DNA of 64,000 nucleotides, taken from NCBI RefSeq assembly GCF_024362805.1, contig NZ_CP093299.1, positions 3,752,001 through 3,816,000 on the forward strand, in the 5' to 3' direction. Position 1 is the first letter of the stretch. Each line of letters opens with the position of its first letter. A program made the translations under genes and the position numbers. The notes under the pieces are model-generated. The model had not been told where the DNA came from. It saw only the letters and a list, made by a program, of their open reading frames with translations, and searched no databases. This document shows positions 38,201-48,866 of this stretch, in pieces. This DNA is from Salipaludibacillus sp. LMS25. GTDB taxonomy: Bacteria > Bacillota > Bacilli > Bacillales > Salisediminibacteriaceae.

Positions 38201-38965
38201 ATGTTGTTACACAAAACAGAAGGAATTGTTATTCGTACGACTGATTATGGTGAGACAAACAAAATAATCACCATACTGTCTCGTGAAAACGGTAAAATAG
38301 CCGTAATGGCTCGAGGAGCAAAACGGCCAAAGAGCCGCTTTGCTTCATCTACTCAACTATTTATTTACGGGACATTTATTTATCAAAAATCTCAAAAAAT
38401 GGGTTCGCTTAGTCAATCTGACATTATTGATTCATTCAAAGAGGTACGAAATGACTTAATGCTCACTGCTTACGGCGCTTACATAGTGGAATTAATTGAC
38501 AAATTTACCGATGATAATGAGAAAAACCCGTATTTATTTGAATTGCTCTATCAATTGCTACATCATTTAAATGAGAGGGCTGATGGCGAAATCCTTATTC
38601 GTATTCTTGAAATAAAAATGTTGGCTTTTTCTGGTTCATCTCCAACATTACACGAATGTGCTCATTGTGGTAGAACGGATTTACCTTTCGTTTTTTCTTT
38701 GAGATTTGGGGGGGCACTTTGTAAAGCCTGCTCTCACGAAGACAGGTATCATTTGCCAACATCACCTTCTGTTATGAAATTATTAAAGTTATTTCAACAA
38801 ATTAATCCTTCTAGAATTGGCAAAATTTCTGTGAAAACGGATAATAAAAAGCAACTAAAAGAAATCTTAGAATTGTATTATAAAGAATATGTGGGGGTTC
38901 ATTTAAAATCAAAGCGATTTTTAGACCAGATGGAAAAGTTTTCACAACAAGATGTTGACAGTTAA
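38201..38965 (+). CDS. recO: DNA repair protein RecO
   Basis: RecO, with RecR, loads RecA onto SSB-coated DNA in gap repair. The 254-residue protein has an N-terminal OB fold (TEGIVIRTTDYGETNKI), then a helical domain with a zinc site: C153-x2-C156 (CAHC) and C174-x2-C177 (CKAC). ATG 38201 is preferred to the in-frame GTG 38195, which falls within the GGCAGGTGG Shine-Dalgarno. Confidence 0.95.
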   Translation: MLLHKTEGIVIRTTDYGETNKIITILSRENGKIAVMARGAKRPKSRFASSTQLFIYGTFIYQKSQKMGSLSQSDIIDSFKEVRNDLMLTAYGAYIVELIDKFTDDNEKNPYLFELLYQLLHHLNERADGEILIRILEIKMLAFSGSSPTLHECAHCGRTDLPFVFSLRFGGALCKACSHEDRYHLPTSPSVMKLLKLFQQINPSRIGKISVKTDNKKQLKEILELYYKEYVGVHLKSKRFLDQMEKFSQQDVDS

Positions 38966-38999
38966 CTTATTTTTAAGTAAGATTTGTAATGAATAAGAG

Positions 39000-39216
39000 A
39001 TTATCTATAGTTACCGTGCGGTGAAGGAGAATAGTATTTGTCCTCTCAATATAATAGCGAGCTCAGGATGGTGTAAGCTGAGTATAACGATGACAAGGAA
39101 GGCGTTCCAGAGCACGTATCATTAAAGTGGCGCAGTTTTTCTGCGCAAGTAGGGTGGAACCGCGGGTTACTCTCGTCCCTGTATCCTTATACGGATATAG
39201 AGACGAGAGTTTTTTA
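39000..39216 (+). ncRNA. Glycine T-box riboswitch upstream of glyQS
   Basis: The leader contains the T-box sequence AGGGTGGAACCGCG (39151-39164), a Stem I region with GGATGGTGTAAGC apical sequence, and a candidate glycine specifier GGC at 39101-39103. Uncharged tRNA-Gly binding would favour the antiterminator. Otherwise the terminator at 39169-39216 forms. The 5' limit is approximate. The 343-nt recO-glyQ gap holds only this RNA and the glyQ ribosome site. Confidence 0.95.
39169..39216 (+). terminator. T-box terminator of glyQS
   Basis: ACTCTCGTC (39169 onward) pairs with GACGAGAGT (39202-39210) over an internally paired loop (GTATCC / GGATAT), then TTTTTT. It is the regulated terminator of the glycine T-box. 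Confidence 0.92.
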
Positions 39217-39307
39217 ATTGTAAAAACTTTTAAGAAAAGACCTTATATCACTCCTTGTCTCATGTGACACATCTTGTTTAAATCTTAGTAAAATGGAGGG
39301 CTTAACA

Positions 39308-40198
39308 ATGAATTTACAAAACATGATTCTCACGCTACAAGAATTTTGGGGGAAACAAAATTGCCTTCTTCTGCAGCCATATGATGTGGAAAAAGGGGCG
39401 GGTACAATGAACCCAATGACATTTTTACGTAGTATCGGACCAGAACCGTGGAATGTGGCTTATGTTGAACCATCGCGCCGACCTACTGATGGAAGATATG
39501 GCGAAAATCCAAACCGATTATATCAACATCATCAATTTCAAGTGGTCATGAAACCGTCTCCCGACAATATTCAGGAGTTATATTTAGAGAGTTTACAAAA
39601 ATTAGGGATCAATCCTAAAGAACATGACATACGTTTTGTTGAAGATAACTGGGAAGCACCTACTCTTGCGGCATGGGGATTAGGATGGGAAGTTTGGCTT
39701 GACGGGATGGAAATTACTCAATTTACGTATTTTCAACAAGTAGGGGGACTTGATGCGTCACCTGTATCCGTTGAAATTACATACGGTCTGGAACGGTTAG
39801 CGTCTTATATACAGGATAAAGAGAATGTTTATGATTTAGAATGGGTGAACGGTTTTACTTACGGAGATGTCTTCTTACAAAACGAGTATGAGCAATCTAA
39901 GTACTCCTTTGAGGTGGCGGATGCAGAAATGCTTTTCCAACTGTTTTCAACTTTTGAAAAAGAAGCGCAGCGTGCATTAAATGAAAGACTCGTTATTCCT
40001 TCTTATGATTATGTGTTAAAGTGTTCTCACGTTTTTAATTTATTAGATGCCCAAGGTGCCATTTCTGTTACAGAAAGAACAGGGTATATCGGCCGTGTAA
40101 GACATCTTGCCCGTAATTGTGCGAAAGCTTATTATGAGTCCAGAGAAAACTTAGGTTTTCCGATGCTAAAAGAGAAGGGGGAATCTGCTAATGACTAA
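39308..40198 (+). CDS. glyQ: Glycyl-tRNA synthetase alpha subunit
   Basis: The catalytic alpha subunit of the alpha2-beta2 glycyl-tRNA synthetase. The 296-residue protein shows typical segments [19 protein letters not shown] and QYHQF-like [19 protein letters not shown] 39308 ([15 protein letters not shown]) follows AATGGAGGGCTTAAC. It overlaps glyS by 8 nt. The pair is regulated by the T-box just upstream. Confidence 0.97.
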   Translation: MNLQNMILTLQEFWGKQNCLLLQPYDVEKGAGTMNPMTFLRSIGPEPWNVAYVEPSRRPTDGRYGENPNRLYQHHQFQVVMKPSPDNIQELYLESLQKLGINPKEHDIRFVEDNWEAPTLAAWGLGWEVWLDGMEITQFTYFQQVGGLDASPVSVEITYGLERLASYIQDKENVYDLEWVNGFTYGDVFLQNEYEQSKYSFEVADAEMLFQLFSTFEKEAQRALNERLVIPSYDYVLKCSHVFNLLDAQGAISVTERTGYIGRVRHLARNCAKAYYESRENLGFPMLKEKGESAND

Positions 40199-42281
40199 CA
40201 GGACCTTATTACTAGAAATCGGTTTGGAAGAAATGCCAGCAAGATTTGTAACAAATGCCATGAATGAATTGCAACAAAGAACTGAAGCATGGATGAAAGA
40301 GCATCGACTAACTTATACTAAAACCAAAGCTTTTTCAACCCCGCGTCGCTTAGCTGTCATCGTACATGATCTTGATGAAAAGCAAGATGATGTTGAAGAG
40401 GAAGCAAAAGGACCATCTAAAAAGATTGCTCAAGATGCTGAAGGGAACTGGTCAAAAGCAGCTAAAGGCTTTGCCCGTGGACAAGGGGTAAACATAGATG
40501 ACCTTTACGTAAAATCTATTAACGGGGAAGATTACGTCTTTGCAAAAAAATTCACAGCAGGTGAACCTGTTACATCTCTTCTACCAGAATTGAAACAAGT
40601 GATCCTGAGTATTCCTTTTCCAAAAAACATGAAGTGGGGAACAAATGATCAGAAATTTGTTCGACCAGTAAAATGGTTAGTGGCCCTATATGGGACTGAG
40701 GTGATCTCATTTAACATAACGAATGTATCAACCGATCGTTATTCCTTTGGCCACCGCTTTTTAGGGAGCCAATTAGTCCTTGAGGACGCAAAAGACTACG
40801 TTTCCTCCTTGTTAAAAGAGCACGTGATTGTTGATCCAATTGAACGAAAAACTGCGATTAGAAAACAACTTGAACAAATGGCAGAAAGTGAAGGTTGGAT
40901 CGTTCCAGTAGATGAAAATTTACTCGAAGAAGTCACAAATCTTGTGGAATACCCTACGGCGCTATATGGGACATTCGATGAGCGGTTTTTAAAAGTGCCT
41001 GAGGAAGTCCTCATTACATCAATGAGAGAACATCAACGTTATTTCCCTGTTAAAAATAAAGACGGAGACCTAAAGCCCAACTTTATTACCGTCCGAAATG
41101 GGGACCATCGGCACTTAGAAAACGTTCAAAAAGGCAATGAAAAAGTACTGCGGGCACGATTGGCTGATGCTGAATTTTTCTATCACGAGGATTTAAATAA
41201 AAACTTTGAATCCCTCTTTTCCCGCCTTGAATCAATTGTTTATCATGAGGAATTAGGCTCGGTTGCTGATAAAGTTAGACGTTTCACTACTTTAGCTGTA
41301 AAAATTGCAGAAAAAGCAGGTGCCACACATGAAATCATTAGTCTAACGGAAAGGGCAGCTCACTTATCAAAAAATGATCTAGTGACACATATGGTAAATG
41401 AGTTTCCGGAACTTGAAGGACGTATGGGAGAAGAATATGCCTTAAAATCAGGGGAAGATACCCGAGTGGCTCGTGCGATTAAAGACCATTACTTGCCTAA
41501 ACAATCAGGGGATCTACCACCGTCTGACTCAATTGGTGCTTTTATAAGCGCTGCTGACAAAATTGATACACTTGTCACAAGCTTTGGAATTGGTGCCATT
41601 CCTACTGGCTCCCAAGATCCACATGGTCTTCGACGCCAAACAGCAGCAATATTACACATTTTCTTAAAAGAATCCTGGCACTTTGATTTGTTTGAAGTGA
41701 TGAAACAGGCTCTAGTAGAAGCTAATAGCCATGGGTTAGTCAGTCGATCTCTTGATGATGTTATGACAGATTTAAAAGAATTTGTTAAGTTGAGATATAA
41801 GCATTTACTTCAAGAGAAGAATGTCCGCTATGATGTGGCCGAGGCTATTCTTGCTTCAGCACCGGGAAGAGTGGATTTAACAGTTAATAAAAGCTTATTT
41901 TTAATGGGAATTCTCAATGATGCTTCCTTTAAGAAAGATGTCGAGGCATTTAACCGCGTAATAAATATTGCTAAAAAAGCGACATCTCATTCGCTACCAG
42001 ATCCATCGTTGTTCACAGAAGAGGATGAAAAAAATCTTTTCGCTGTTACAAATGATCAGATGGAAAATGTGCCAAGTTTACTTAATAAAGGTGAGATTGG
42101 TGAAGCTTATGCTAAGTTAAAGCAACTCGTGCCAGTTATCCATCACTATTTTGATAATATCATGGTAATGGCTGAAAACGAGACTATTAAGGCGAATCGT
42201 CTTGCCCAAATGAGACGGACCTCTGAAATGATTATCTCTTTTGCTGACTTTAAGTCGATTGTCTTTCATGCTGAAAGCTGA
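40191..42281 (+). CDS. glyS: Glycyl-tRNA synthetase beta subunit
   Basis: The 696-residue beta subunit, which recognises tRNA-Gly. It starts [19 protein letters not shown], has EHQRYFPV and the HD-like middle domain, and a C-terminal DALR-type anticodon-binding region ([16 protein letters not shown]: [19 protein letters not shown]). The RBS lies inside the glyQ end (AGAAGGGGG). No obvious strong terminator follows before ccpN. Confidence 0.96.
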   Translation: MTNRTLLLEIGLEEMPARFVTNAMNELQQRTEAWMKEHRLTYTKTKAFSTPRRLAVIVHDLDEKQDDVEEEAKGPSKKIAQDAEGNWSKAAKGFARGQGVNIDDLYVKSINGEDYVFAKKFTAGEPVTSLLPELKQVILSIPFPKNMKWGTNDQKFVRPVKWLVALYGTEVISFNITNVSTDRYSFGHRFLGSQLVLEDAKDYVSSLLKEHVIVDPIERKTAIRKQLEQMAESEGWIVPVDENLLEEVTNLVEYPTALYGTFDERFLKVPEEVLITSMREHQRYFPVKNKDGDLKPNFITVRNGDHRHLENVQKGNEKVLRARLADAEFFYHEDLNKNFESLFSRLESIVYHEELGSVADKVRRFTTLAVKIAEKAGATHEIISLTERAAHLSKNDLVTHMVNEFPELEGRMGEEYALKSGEDTRVARAIKDHYLPKQSGDLPPSDSIGAFISAADKIDTLVTSFGIGAIPTGSQDPHGLRRQTAAILHIFLKESWHFDLFEVMKQALVEANSHGLVSRSLDDVMTDLKEFVKLRYKHLLQEKNVRYDVAEAILASAPGRVDLTVNKSLFLMGILNDASFKKDVEAFNRVINIAKKATSHSLPDPSLFTEEDEKNLFAVTNDQMENVPSLLNKGEIGEAYAKLKQLVPVIHHYFDNIMVMAENETIKANRLAQMRRTSEMIISFADFKSIVFHAES

Positions 42282-42310
42282 GCGTGTTTTCTGATAGCTT
42301 TTAGTTAGGT

Positions 42311-42316
42311 TATAAT
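42311..42316 (+). promoter_or_regulatory. Likely -10 element for ccpN
   Basis: A perfect TATAAT lies 53 nt before the ccpN start in the glyS-ccpN gap. The -35 (TTTCTG, 17 bp upstream) is poor, so only the -10 is called. Confidence 0.4.
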
Positions 42317-42368
42317 GGATATAAGTGAGAATTTTAAGTTTGCCTGAGTGTAGAGGACGGTGAAGGCA

Positions 42369-43013
42369 ATGGAGCTGAATGAAAGACAACAACGAATTTT
42401 ACAAATAGTGAAAGAGGAAGGTCCGATCACGGGTGAACAGATTGCTGAGAAGCTGTCATTAACGCGGGCAACGTTGAGGCCAGACTTGGCCATTTTAACA
42501 ATGGCGGGCTTTCTCGACGCCCGCCCCCGTGTTGGTTATTATTATAGCGGTAAAAATGGTGGACAACTGTTTAATGAACAAATGCAAAAATTAACGGTTA
42601 AACAATTTCAATCGGTCCCTGTAGTGGTGAACGAATCTGCTTCTGTTTATGATGCTATTTGTATTATGTTTTTAGAAGATGTGGGGACCCTTTTTGTTGT
42701 GAATAAAAAAAGCCGTCTAGCAGGCATTCTTTCTAGAAAAGACTTATTACGTGCTAGTATGGGGAAACAAGACCTTGAAAGTATTCCTGTAAGTATCATT
42801 ATGACAAGAATGCCAAATGTTACGACGTGTAAACCTGAAGATACGATCGTAGAAGTAGCAAATAAACTAATTAATAAACAAATAGACGGTGTCCCAGTAG
42901 TGCGTGAAGTAGAGGAAGAGGGTATCATTGTTCACGAAGTAATCGGACGTTTAACGAAAACGAATATTGCGAAGGCGTTTGTTTATATGGCAAGTGATGA
43001 TCTTCATACGTAA
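42369..43013 (+). CDS. ccpN: Catabolite control repressor CcpN
   Basis: CcpN represses gluconeogenic genes (gapB, pckA) when glucose is present. The 214-residue protein has an N-terminal winged-helix domain (ERQQRILQIVKEEGPITGEQ, a DeoR/HTH_11-like fold) and two CBS domains that bind adenine nucleotides. ATG 42369 follows GAGGACGGTGAAGGC; the GTG at 42360 overlaps that signal. ppsR lies 32 nt downstream, the same pair as ccpN-yqfL in B. subtilis. Confidence 0.94.
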   Translation: MELNERQQRILQIVKEEGPITGEQIAEKLSLTRATLRPDLAILTMAGFLDARPRVGYYYSGKNGGQLFNEQMQKLTVKQFQSVPVVVNESASVYDAICIMFLEDVGTLFVVNKKSRLAGILSRKDLLRASMGKQDLESIPVSIIMTRMPNVTTCKPEDTIVEVANKLINKQIDGVPVVREVEEEGIIVHEVIGRLTKTNIAKAFVYMASDDLHT

Positions 43014-43045
43014 GCTGTATTAACTGAGAAAAAAGGAGAATGCCA

Positions 43046-43864
43046 ATGAGTTCAACTGATCAATCGATGGTATATGTCATTTCTGATTCTGTAGGAGAAA
43101 CTGCTGAATTAGTTGTAAAGGCCGCTTTAAGTCAATTTAACCAAGGGAAAACCGCTATTACGAGAGTCCCTTACGTTGAAGATACTGCTACAGTAGATGA
43201 CGTTATTACCCAGGCTGCTGAAAACAATGGTGTCATTGCATTTACCGTGGTAGTACCAGAAGTTAAAAATTACTTATTACAGCAGGCGGCTAGTCATAAT
43301 GTGCCTACTTATGATATTTTAACACCAATGATTACATTGATGGAAAATCGGTTAAACATGTCACCAAAAAATAAATCAGGCCTTATTCATACGCTAGATG
43401 AAGATTACTTTAGAAAAGTCGAGGCGATCGAGTTCGCTGTTAAATATGATGACGGTCGAGACCCTCGTGGGGTTTTAAGAGCTGATGTGGTTCTAATTGG
43501 GGTATCACGAACGTCCAAAACCCCTTTATCGCAATATTTGGCGCACAAGCGCTTAAAAGTCGCTAATGTTCCCCTTGTGCCAGAAGTAGAGCCTCCCCAG
43601 GAACTTTTTAATATTCCGTGCGAGAAAATAGTTGGCCTAACGATTAGTCCGAAAAAACTGAACACGATCAGAACGGAAAGACTAAAAGCTTTAGGTTTAA
43701 AAGAAGAAGCTAATTATGCAGCACTAGAGCGTATTGAAGAGGAGCTTTTGTACTCTGCTCAAATTATGAACAAGCTCGGTTGTCGTATTATTGACGTCTC
43801 TACGAAAGCAGTGGAAGAGACAGCAAATTTAATTTATCAACTCGTTCAACGTCATTCTTCATAG
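43046..43864 (+). CDS. yqfL: Pyruvate phosphate dikinase regulator family (YqfL/PpsR)
   Basis: A 272-residue bifunctional kinase/phosphorylase of the DUF299 family, which controls pyruvate,phosphate dikinase or PEP synthase by ADP-dependent phosphorylation. Family marks are [11 protein letters not shown] near the N-terminus and the P-loop-like [19 protein letters not shown] chose ATG 43046, 7 nt after AAAGGAG; ATG 43040 is too close. Partnership with ccpN links it to the choice between glycolysis and gluconeogenesis. Confidence 0.92.
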   Translation: MSSTDQSMVYVISDSVGETAELVVKAALSQFNQGKTAITRVPYVEDTATVDDVITQAAENNGVIAFTVVVPEVKNYLLQQAASHNVPTYDILTPMITLMENRLNMSPKNKSGLIHTLDEDYFRKVEAIEFAVKYDDGRDPRGVLRADVVLIGVSRTSKTPLSQYLAHKRLKVANVPLVPEVEPPQELFNIPCEKIVGLTISPKKLNTIRTERLKALGLKEEANYAALERIEEELLYSAQIMNKLGCRIIDVSTKAVEETANLIYQLVQRHSS

Positions 43865-43873
43865 GTTTACTGG

Positions 43874-43911
43874 AACTTTGAAGTTCTTTTCTAAGAACTT
43901 CAAAGTTTTTT
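43874..43911 (+). terminator. Terminator after ppsR
   Basis: A perfect 15-bp stem AACTTTGAAGTTCTT / AAGAACTTCAAAGTT with a 4-nt loop is followed by TTTTT. Confidence 0.92.
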
Positions 43912-44424
43912 ATGTTGGTCTTTAAAACGGCTTATGTTCACTAGAAAACATACATAGTCATATACAATGTCGATTTGAAAGGTGGACATGCATTCATCTA
44001 GTGGCTTAATAACCTTGATAGACAACAATGACAGTCAGTGTCTTTGAAAATAAGTGTAAAGAAATCCAACTATCTAGTCACAACCGTGCCCATCATAAGC
44101 GTTGGAAGATTAATAAAAATGACCGATGGAATAGAGGCTCATGCAGAAAAGAAAGTAAGGCACGACAAAGCAATCTTGAGGTGACACGGCCCCTTCTCCA
44201 CAGACTCGTAAATCTCGGCAAAGTAATGTTGTGCTCACATGGAAGTAATCCCCTTTTGTGGAAGTGATACTATACAAATAGCACCTCTAGTGTCGAAGGT
44301 GATGTTATTCAGCAGCCCCTAGTTAACATGCTATTATGATGTTTATTATAAAAAACAATTAAAACCATAGCGTGATTTACTATTATCCTATATAATGAAA
44401 TATTGTGACTTGATAAAATTTAGT
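43912..44424. other. Long intergenic stretch with no supported gene
   Basis: About 510 nt between the ppsR terminator and family B copy 3. A 79-codon ORF (44028-44267) has odd composition, no good ribosome site and no recognised similarity. A small inverted repeat CACCT/AGGTG lies near 44281-44301. I see no tRNA or known riboswitch. It may be decayed sequence. Confidence 0.4.
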
Positions 44425-44577
44425 ACAGATAACCGTTCGAAAAACTCTCACCGAAAAATTGAGAGCAGAGATAAATCTATATAGGCGGGAGATAACGAAC
44501 GATAATGTCCTGATTCACTCAACTACCAATCAGCGGGAGAAGAATGAAAACGCCCACTTATTGAAGGTTTGTTTTAT
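44425..44577 (+). repeat. Family B interspersed repeat, copy 3
   Basis: A 153-nt copy, the longest of the family, between the ppsR terminator region and yqxD. It starts ACAGATAACCGTTCG and ends with CCCACTTATTGAAGG and TTTTAT. The terminal hairpin has point changes on both arms (AATCAGCGGG / CCCACTTATT), so it looks older. Confidence 0.9.
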
Positions 44578-44730
44578 AAAAAATAGGCATAATCACAGCG
44601 AGAACAAATAAATTGAAAATGTCAAGACTTTTTTTAAATTATTTGGTAAAGATAGTAAGAGGACATAAGGGATTGAAAAAGACCAAAATAAAAAAAGGAT
44701 TTACGGAAAAGGGTGTAGAATTCACTATTG

Positions 44731-45195
44731 ATGCAAAAAAATAAGAGGATTTTTGTCGATGGAGACGGGTGCCCAGTTTTAGAAGAAATTATTAATTGTG
44801 CCTGTGAATTTAAATGTCCGGTCATTTTCGTTTATTCTTACGCTCATGCTAGAACCGATTTGTTGCCTTCTTTTGTGCAAGAAGTTGTCACAGACCCGGA
44901 TAGAGAAGCAGTGGACATGGAAATATGCAATCGAGCATCGATTGGTGATATAACAGTTACCCAGGATCTGGGTTTGGCGGGACTGCTATTAGCGAAGGGC
45001 GTTGTTGTTTTATCACCTAGAGGGAACGTGATTGAGAATGAGCAGATCGATTTTTTACTAGACAGAAGGCATGAAGAAGCCAAAAAAAGAAAAGCAGGAA
45101 AAAAAACACGCGGGCCTAAAAAGCTTCGTGAGGAAGACCGACACTTTTTTGAGCAACAATTAAAAAAGATTTTGTCAAAAAAGAAGGAATTTTGA
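44731..45195 (+). CDS. yqxD: YaiI/YqxD family (DUF188) protein
   Basis: A 154-residue protein of the YaiI/YqxD family, with the PIN-like N-terminal motif IFVDGDGCPV and conserved DREAVDMEICN and GDITVTQDLGLA segments. Function is unknown; a nuclease-like activity is suggested by the fold. In B. subtilis yqxD also precedes dnaG-sigA. The start is uncertain because no strong Shine-Dalgarno precedes ATG 44731; TTG 44728 is the alternative. Confidence 0.88.
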   Translation: MQKNKRIFVDGDGCPVLEEIINCACEFKCPVIFVYSYAHARTDLLPSFVQEVVTDPDREAVDMEICNRASIGDITVTQDLGLAGLLLAKGVVVLSPRGNVIENEQIDFLLDRRHEEAKKRKAGKKTRGPKKLREEDRHFFEQQLKKILSKKKEF

Positions 45196-45376
45196 TGAAT
45201 GAGGCGAATTTATTTAGGACACTCCTTAAAAATATAGTCGTTAAGGCTTACGTTATACGATATATTTAAGTGACGTCTAGAACTTTTCTTAAATAAAAAA
45301 GAAAGAATTCTTCTACAATCTTAATTTTTTAGAAAAAGTTTGCTTCCTGTAAAAGGGGAGAAGGTTGGTGGCGCAA

Positions 45377-47191
45377 ATGACGCAACGGATTCCCGAAGAA
45401 AAAATTGAAGAGGTTCGCAAAGCATTAGATATAGTGGATGTTATAAGTGAATATGTTCAATTGAAAAAACAAGGGAGAAACTTCGTCGGTCTGTGTCCCT
45501 TTCACGGTGAGAAAACCCCCTCTTTTTCTGTATCGCCCGAAAAGCAACTTTATCATTGCTTCGGTTGCGGTGCAGGAGGAAATGCTTTCTCATTCGTTAT
45601 GGAAACAGAAGGGATTAGCTTTATTGAAGCTGTGGAAAAATTAGCTGCAAAAGCGAATATTCTTTTACCGGAATTGGAAGGACATGAAGAAAGTAAACCT
45701 GAGATTTCCCATAAGATGGTTACTTGGGTTAAGGCCCATGAGTTGGCTGCCAAGCTTTATCATCATATATTAACTGCTTCAGACGAGGGGAAGGAAGCGC
45801 GCGAATATTTAAGAAAAAGAGGCTTTACGAAAGAAATGATTGACCACTTTCAAGTAGGGTATGCGCCGAATTCATGGGATTTCCTCACAGGTTTTTTAGA
45901 AAAACGCTTAGGTGAATCACCTGAGAGCTTGGCAGAATGTGGACTCCTCGCGTTACGTGAAAAGGATAAAAAGCCGTATGACCGATTTCGTGATCGTATT
46001 ATGTTTCCAATATGGGACCGACGGGGGAAATTAATCGCATTTGGCGGGCGCATCCTGTCTGATGGCCAGCCAAAATACTTAAATAGCCAAGAATCTAAGG
46101 TTTTCAATAAAAGTGAGGTATTATATTTTTTCCATCAGGCAAGACCGATGATAAGAAAAAAGAACGAATCCGTCCTATTCGAGGGCTACATGGATGTTAT
46201 ATCCGCTTGGCGTGCGGGTATAGACAACGGTATAGCTGCCATGGGAACTGCGCTGACAGACGTTCAGGCAAAAATGATACGCCGTAATGCTGATAGGGTC
46301 ATTCTTTGTTACGATTCGGATGATGCAGGAGTAAATGCCACGTATAAAAACGCTCAAATCCTACAAAGAGCAGGGATGGAAGTCGTTATTGCAGCTTTAC
46401 CTGAAGGTTATGACCCAGACGATTATATTCGTGAGAAAGGTCCAGACCGATTTGTACAAGATATTATTAATCGCCATATAACGTTTACTGCTTTTAAATT
46501 TCATTATTTTCGTAGAGGCAAAAATCTTCAGCTTGAAGGGGACCGTCTCAATTATATTGAACAGATAATAGAAGAAATTAGTCTTCTCCCTAGAGCTGTA
46601 GAAAGAGATTATTATTTAAGACAACTTGCTGAAGAGTTTTCATTATCATTGGAAGCTCTAAAGCAGGAGCAAATAGATATTATAAAAAAGCACCAGAAAA
46701 AAGAAAAACGCCAAATTTATAAAGCTGTTCAAGCCAAAAGCGTTAGTAGTGTTAAAAAAATGATCTCTGCCCACGAGGCGGCAGAACGAGAATTGATTGC
46801 TCTCATGCTCCAATCACGTTCGATTGCCGACCAAGTGCAAAAAGAAATCGGTGGGGAGTTCCATTATGATGATTATCAAGCGATTGCCGCCCATATATAT
46901 AGCTATTATGGCGAAGGGTACGAGCCTGATCCTTCTCATTTTATTGAGCGGGTTGAAGACCCTAAATTACGGAAAATAACGACGAGTCTTGCAATGAAGA
47001 AGGTTAATATTGACCTGTCTGAGCAAGAAATGGACGATTATTTAAAACACATTCGTCAATTTCCGAAAAAAAAGGAGATTGAACAATTGAAAATAAAGCA
47101 AAAACAAGCTGAAGAATCCTTACAGTTTAAAGAAGCGGCGCTTATAGCTATGGAAATCGTTAAGATCAATCAAGAACTGAAGCAAGAATAG
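45377..47191 (+). CDS. dnaG: DNA primase
   Basis: DnaG makes RNA primers at the replication fork. The 604-residue protein has the N-terminal zinc ribbon C41-x2-H44...C61-x2-C64, the primase core, a TOPRIM domain (VLFEGYMDVI then YDSDDAG) and a C-terminal helicase-binding domain. ATG 45377 gives MTQRIPEEKIEEV, matching the family N-terminus. It is the first gene of the macromolecular-synthesis operon with sigA; rpsU is elsewhere, as usual in Bacillus. Confidence 0.96.
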   Translation: MTQRIPEEKIEEVRKALDIVDVISEYVQLKKQGRNFVGLCPFHGEKTPSFSVSPEKQLYHCFGCGAGGNAFSFVMETEGISFIEAVEKLAAKANILLPELEGHEESKPEISHKMVTWVKAHELAAKLYHHILTASDEGKEAREYLRKRGFTKEMIDHFQVGYAPNSWDFLTGFLEKRLGESPESLAECGLLALREKDKKPYDRFRDRIMFPIWDRRGKLIAFGGRILSDGQPKYLNSQESKVFNKSEVLYFFHQARPMIRKKNESVLFEGYMDVISAWRAGIDNGIAAMGTALTDVQAKMIRRNADRVILCYDSDDAGVNATYKNAQILQRAGMEVVIAALPEGYDPDDYIREKGPDRFVQDIINRHITFTAFKFHYFRRGKNLQLEGDRLNYIEQIIEEISLLPRAVERDYYLRQLAEEFSLSLEALKQEQIDIIKKHQKKEKRQIYKAVQAKSVSSVKKMISAHEAAERELIALMLQSRSIADQVQKEIGGEFHYDDYQAIAAHIYSYYGEGYEPDPSHFIERVEDPKLRKITTSLAMKKVNIDLSEQEMDDYLKHIRQFPKKKEIEQLKIKQKQAEESLQFKEAALIAMEIVKINQELKQE

Positions 47192-47239
47192 GAGCAATTG
47201 ACTCGGACAATGTAGTGACAATTAGGAAGGAGGGATCGT

Positions 47240-48355
47240 ATGGCAGACAAACCAATTCGTCCTATGGCGGAAGGTGATTTAACCATCGATCAAGTTAAGG
47301 AACAACTATTAGAAACAGGTAAAAAACGGGGGACATTAACCTACGCAGAAATTACTGAAAGACTAGGTGCATTTGATCAAGATTCAGATCAAATGGATGA
47401 ATTTTTTGAATATCTGGGAGAACAAGGTGTTGAAATATTAAATGATAATGAGAATGTCCCGAGTCTCCAGCAAGTTGAAAAAGAAGAAGAATTTGATTTA
47501 AACGACTTGAGTGTGCCTCCGGGAATTAAAATAAATGATCCGGTAAGGATGTATTTAAAAGAGATTGGCCGAGTACCACTGTTATCAGCAGCAGAAGAGA
47601 TTGATTTAGCAAAACGGATTGAAAATGGAGATGAAGAAGCAAAGCGCCGATTAGCGGAAGCGAACTTGCGTCTTGTTGTTAGCATTGCTAAACGCTATGT
47701 GGGGCGTGGTATGCTCTTCCTTGATTTAATTCAAGAAGGGAATATGGGTCTGATTAAAGCAGTAGAAAAGTTTGATTACGATAAAGGCTTTAAGTTTAGT
47801 ACTTATGCCACCTGGTGGATTCGCCAAGCCATTACACGTGCTATTGCTGACCAAGCAAGAACGATCCGTATTCCAGTTCATATGGTGGAAACGATCAATA
47901 AGCTCATTCGTGTGCAACGGCAGCTTTTACAAGATCTCGGACGTGAACCAACACCAGAAGAAGTCTCTAAAGAAATGGAATTGACACCGGAAAAAGTGCG
48001 AGAAATTTTGAAAATTGCTCAAGAGCCTGTTTCATTGGAAACACCAATCGGAGAAGAAGACGACTCTCATTTAGGGGACTTTATAGAGGATCAAGAAGCT
48101 TTAGCGCCATCTGATGCTGCAGCATACGAATTGCTTAAAGAACAGCTTGAAGATGTGCTTGATACGTTAACTGATAGAGAAGAAAATGTGCTGCGACTTC
48201 GTTTTGGGCTTGATGATGGTCGAACAAGAACATTGGAGGAAGTAGGTAAAGTGTTCGGAGTGACACGTGAGCGTATTAGACAAATAGAAGCAAAAGCGTT
48301 AAGAAAGCTTCGTCACCCAAGTCGTAGTAAGCGACTTAAAGATTTTCTTGAATAA
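47240..48355 (+). CDS. sigA: Primary sigma factor SigA (RpoD)
   Basis: The vegetative sigma factor, 371 residues, the same size as in B. subtilis. It has the N-terminal region 1.1, then region 2 ([32 protein letters not shown]), region 3, and region 4 with [20 protein letters not shown] (about 330-349) for -35 recognition. AGGAAGGGAGGATCGT precedes ATG 47240. It ends with a strong terminator, then family A copy 2. Confidence 0.98.
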   Translation: MADKPIRPMAEGDLTIDQVKEQLLETGKKRGTLTYAEITERLGAFDQDSDQMDEFFEYLGEQGVEILNDNENVPSLQQVEKEEEFDLNDLSVPPGIKINDPVRMYLKEIGRVPLLSAAEEIDLAKRIENGDEEAKRRLAEANLRLVVSIAKRYVGRGMLFLDLIQEGNMGLIKAVEKFDYDKGFKFSTYATWWIRQAITRAIADQARTIRIPVHMVETINKLIRVQRQLLQDLGREPTPEEVSKEMELTPEKVREILKIAQEPVSLETPIGEEDDSHLGDFIEDQEALAPSDAAAYELLKEQLEDVLDTLTDREENVLRLRFGLDDGRTRTLEEVGKVFGVTRERIRQIEAKALRKLRHPSRSKRLKDFLE

Positions 48356-48373
48356 ACCGAAATTTGTGTTAAG

Positions 48374-48422
48374 AAGTCATAAAAGGAAATGTGATAACAT
48401 TTACCCTTTTATGACTTTTCTT
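48374..48422 (+). terminator. Terminator of dnaG-sigA
   Basis: AAGTCATAAAAGG (48374-48386) pairs with CCTTTTATGACTT (48405-48417), then TTTC. A perfect 13-bp stem. Confidence 0.9.
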
Positions 48423-48579
48423 TATCCCACTCTTAAGGGGCAGTAAAACCCCCACCTCAAAACTTAAGAAGATCGAAACGTTTAGGTGGGGGTTTTACTG
48501 CCCCTAAAGGTCCGATGAGTTAAACTAACAATCAGTTGGGGATGAAGGAAAACTCCCACTGATTGAAGCTTAGCTTTAT
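48421..48579 (+). repeat. Family A interspersed repeat, copy 2
   Basis: A 159-nt copy, the best-preserved of its family. Hairpin 1 is a perfect 21-bp inverted repeat: 48437-48457 with 48484-48504, arms starting GGGGCAG and ending CTGCCCC, with a 26-nt loop. Hairpin 2 pairs AATCAG at about 48530 with CTGATT at 48559-48564. Ends carry TTTAT on both sides. The rest of the sigA gap (48580-48866) holds AT-rich sequence and no gene. Confidence 0.93.
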
Positions 48580-48866
48580 GAGAACCCTCGAAAAAAACTA
48601 GTGCATTTTTACATACTCTCATTTGCCTTAAACATAGGCTTCTTATCTATAACAGAATGCAGGAAAAAGGAATGGACGACATTTTCTAACCTGCCGTCAT
48701 TAATCCCACTTTTAAAAAACTAACTTCTTTTGAAGCTAAAGACTATATATTGCAATGTATTAATACGATATAATAAATGAGGTAAGTGGATGCTTCTTGT
48801 CCACATTACGAAACAGAGAACAGCAAATGCCCAAAATAGCAGTGCTTTAAGAGGGATGAAGGTGAT

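Noticed and set aside
44028..44267. A 79-codon ORF upstream of yqxD
   Set aside because: There is no Shine-Dalgarno, the composition is atypical and nothing is recognised; treated as intergenic.
48421..48579. 5-bp target-site duplication TTTAT around family A
   Set aside because: TTTAT is at both ends of full copies, so it may be part of the element itself; the family B flanks do not show a clear duplication.
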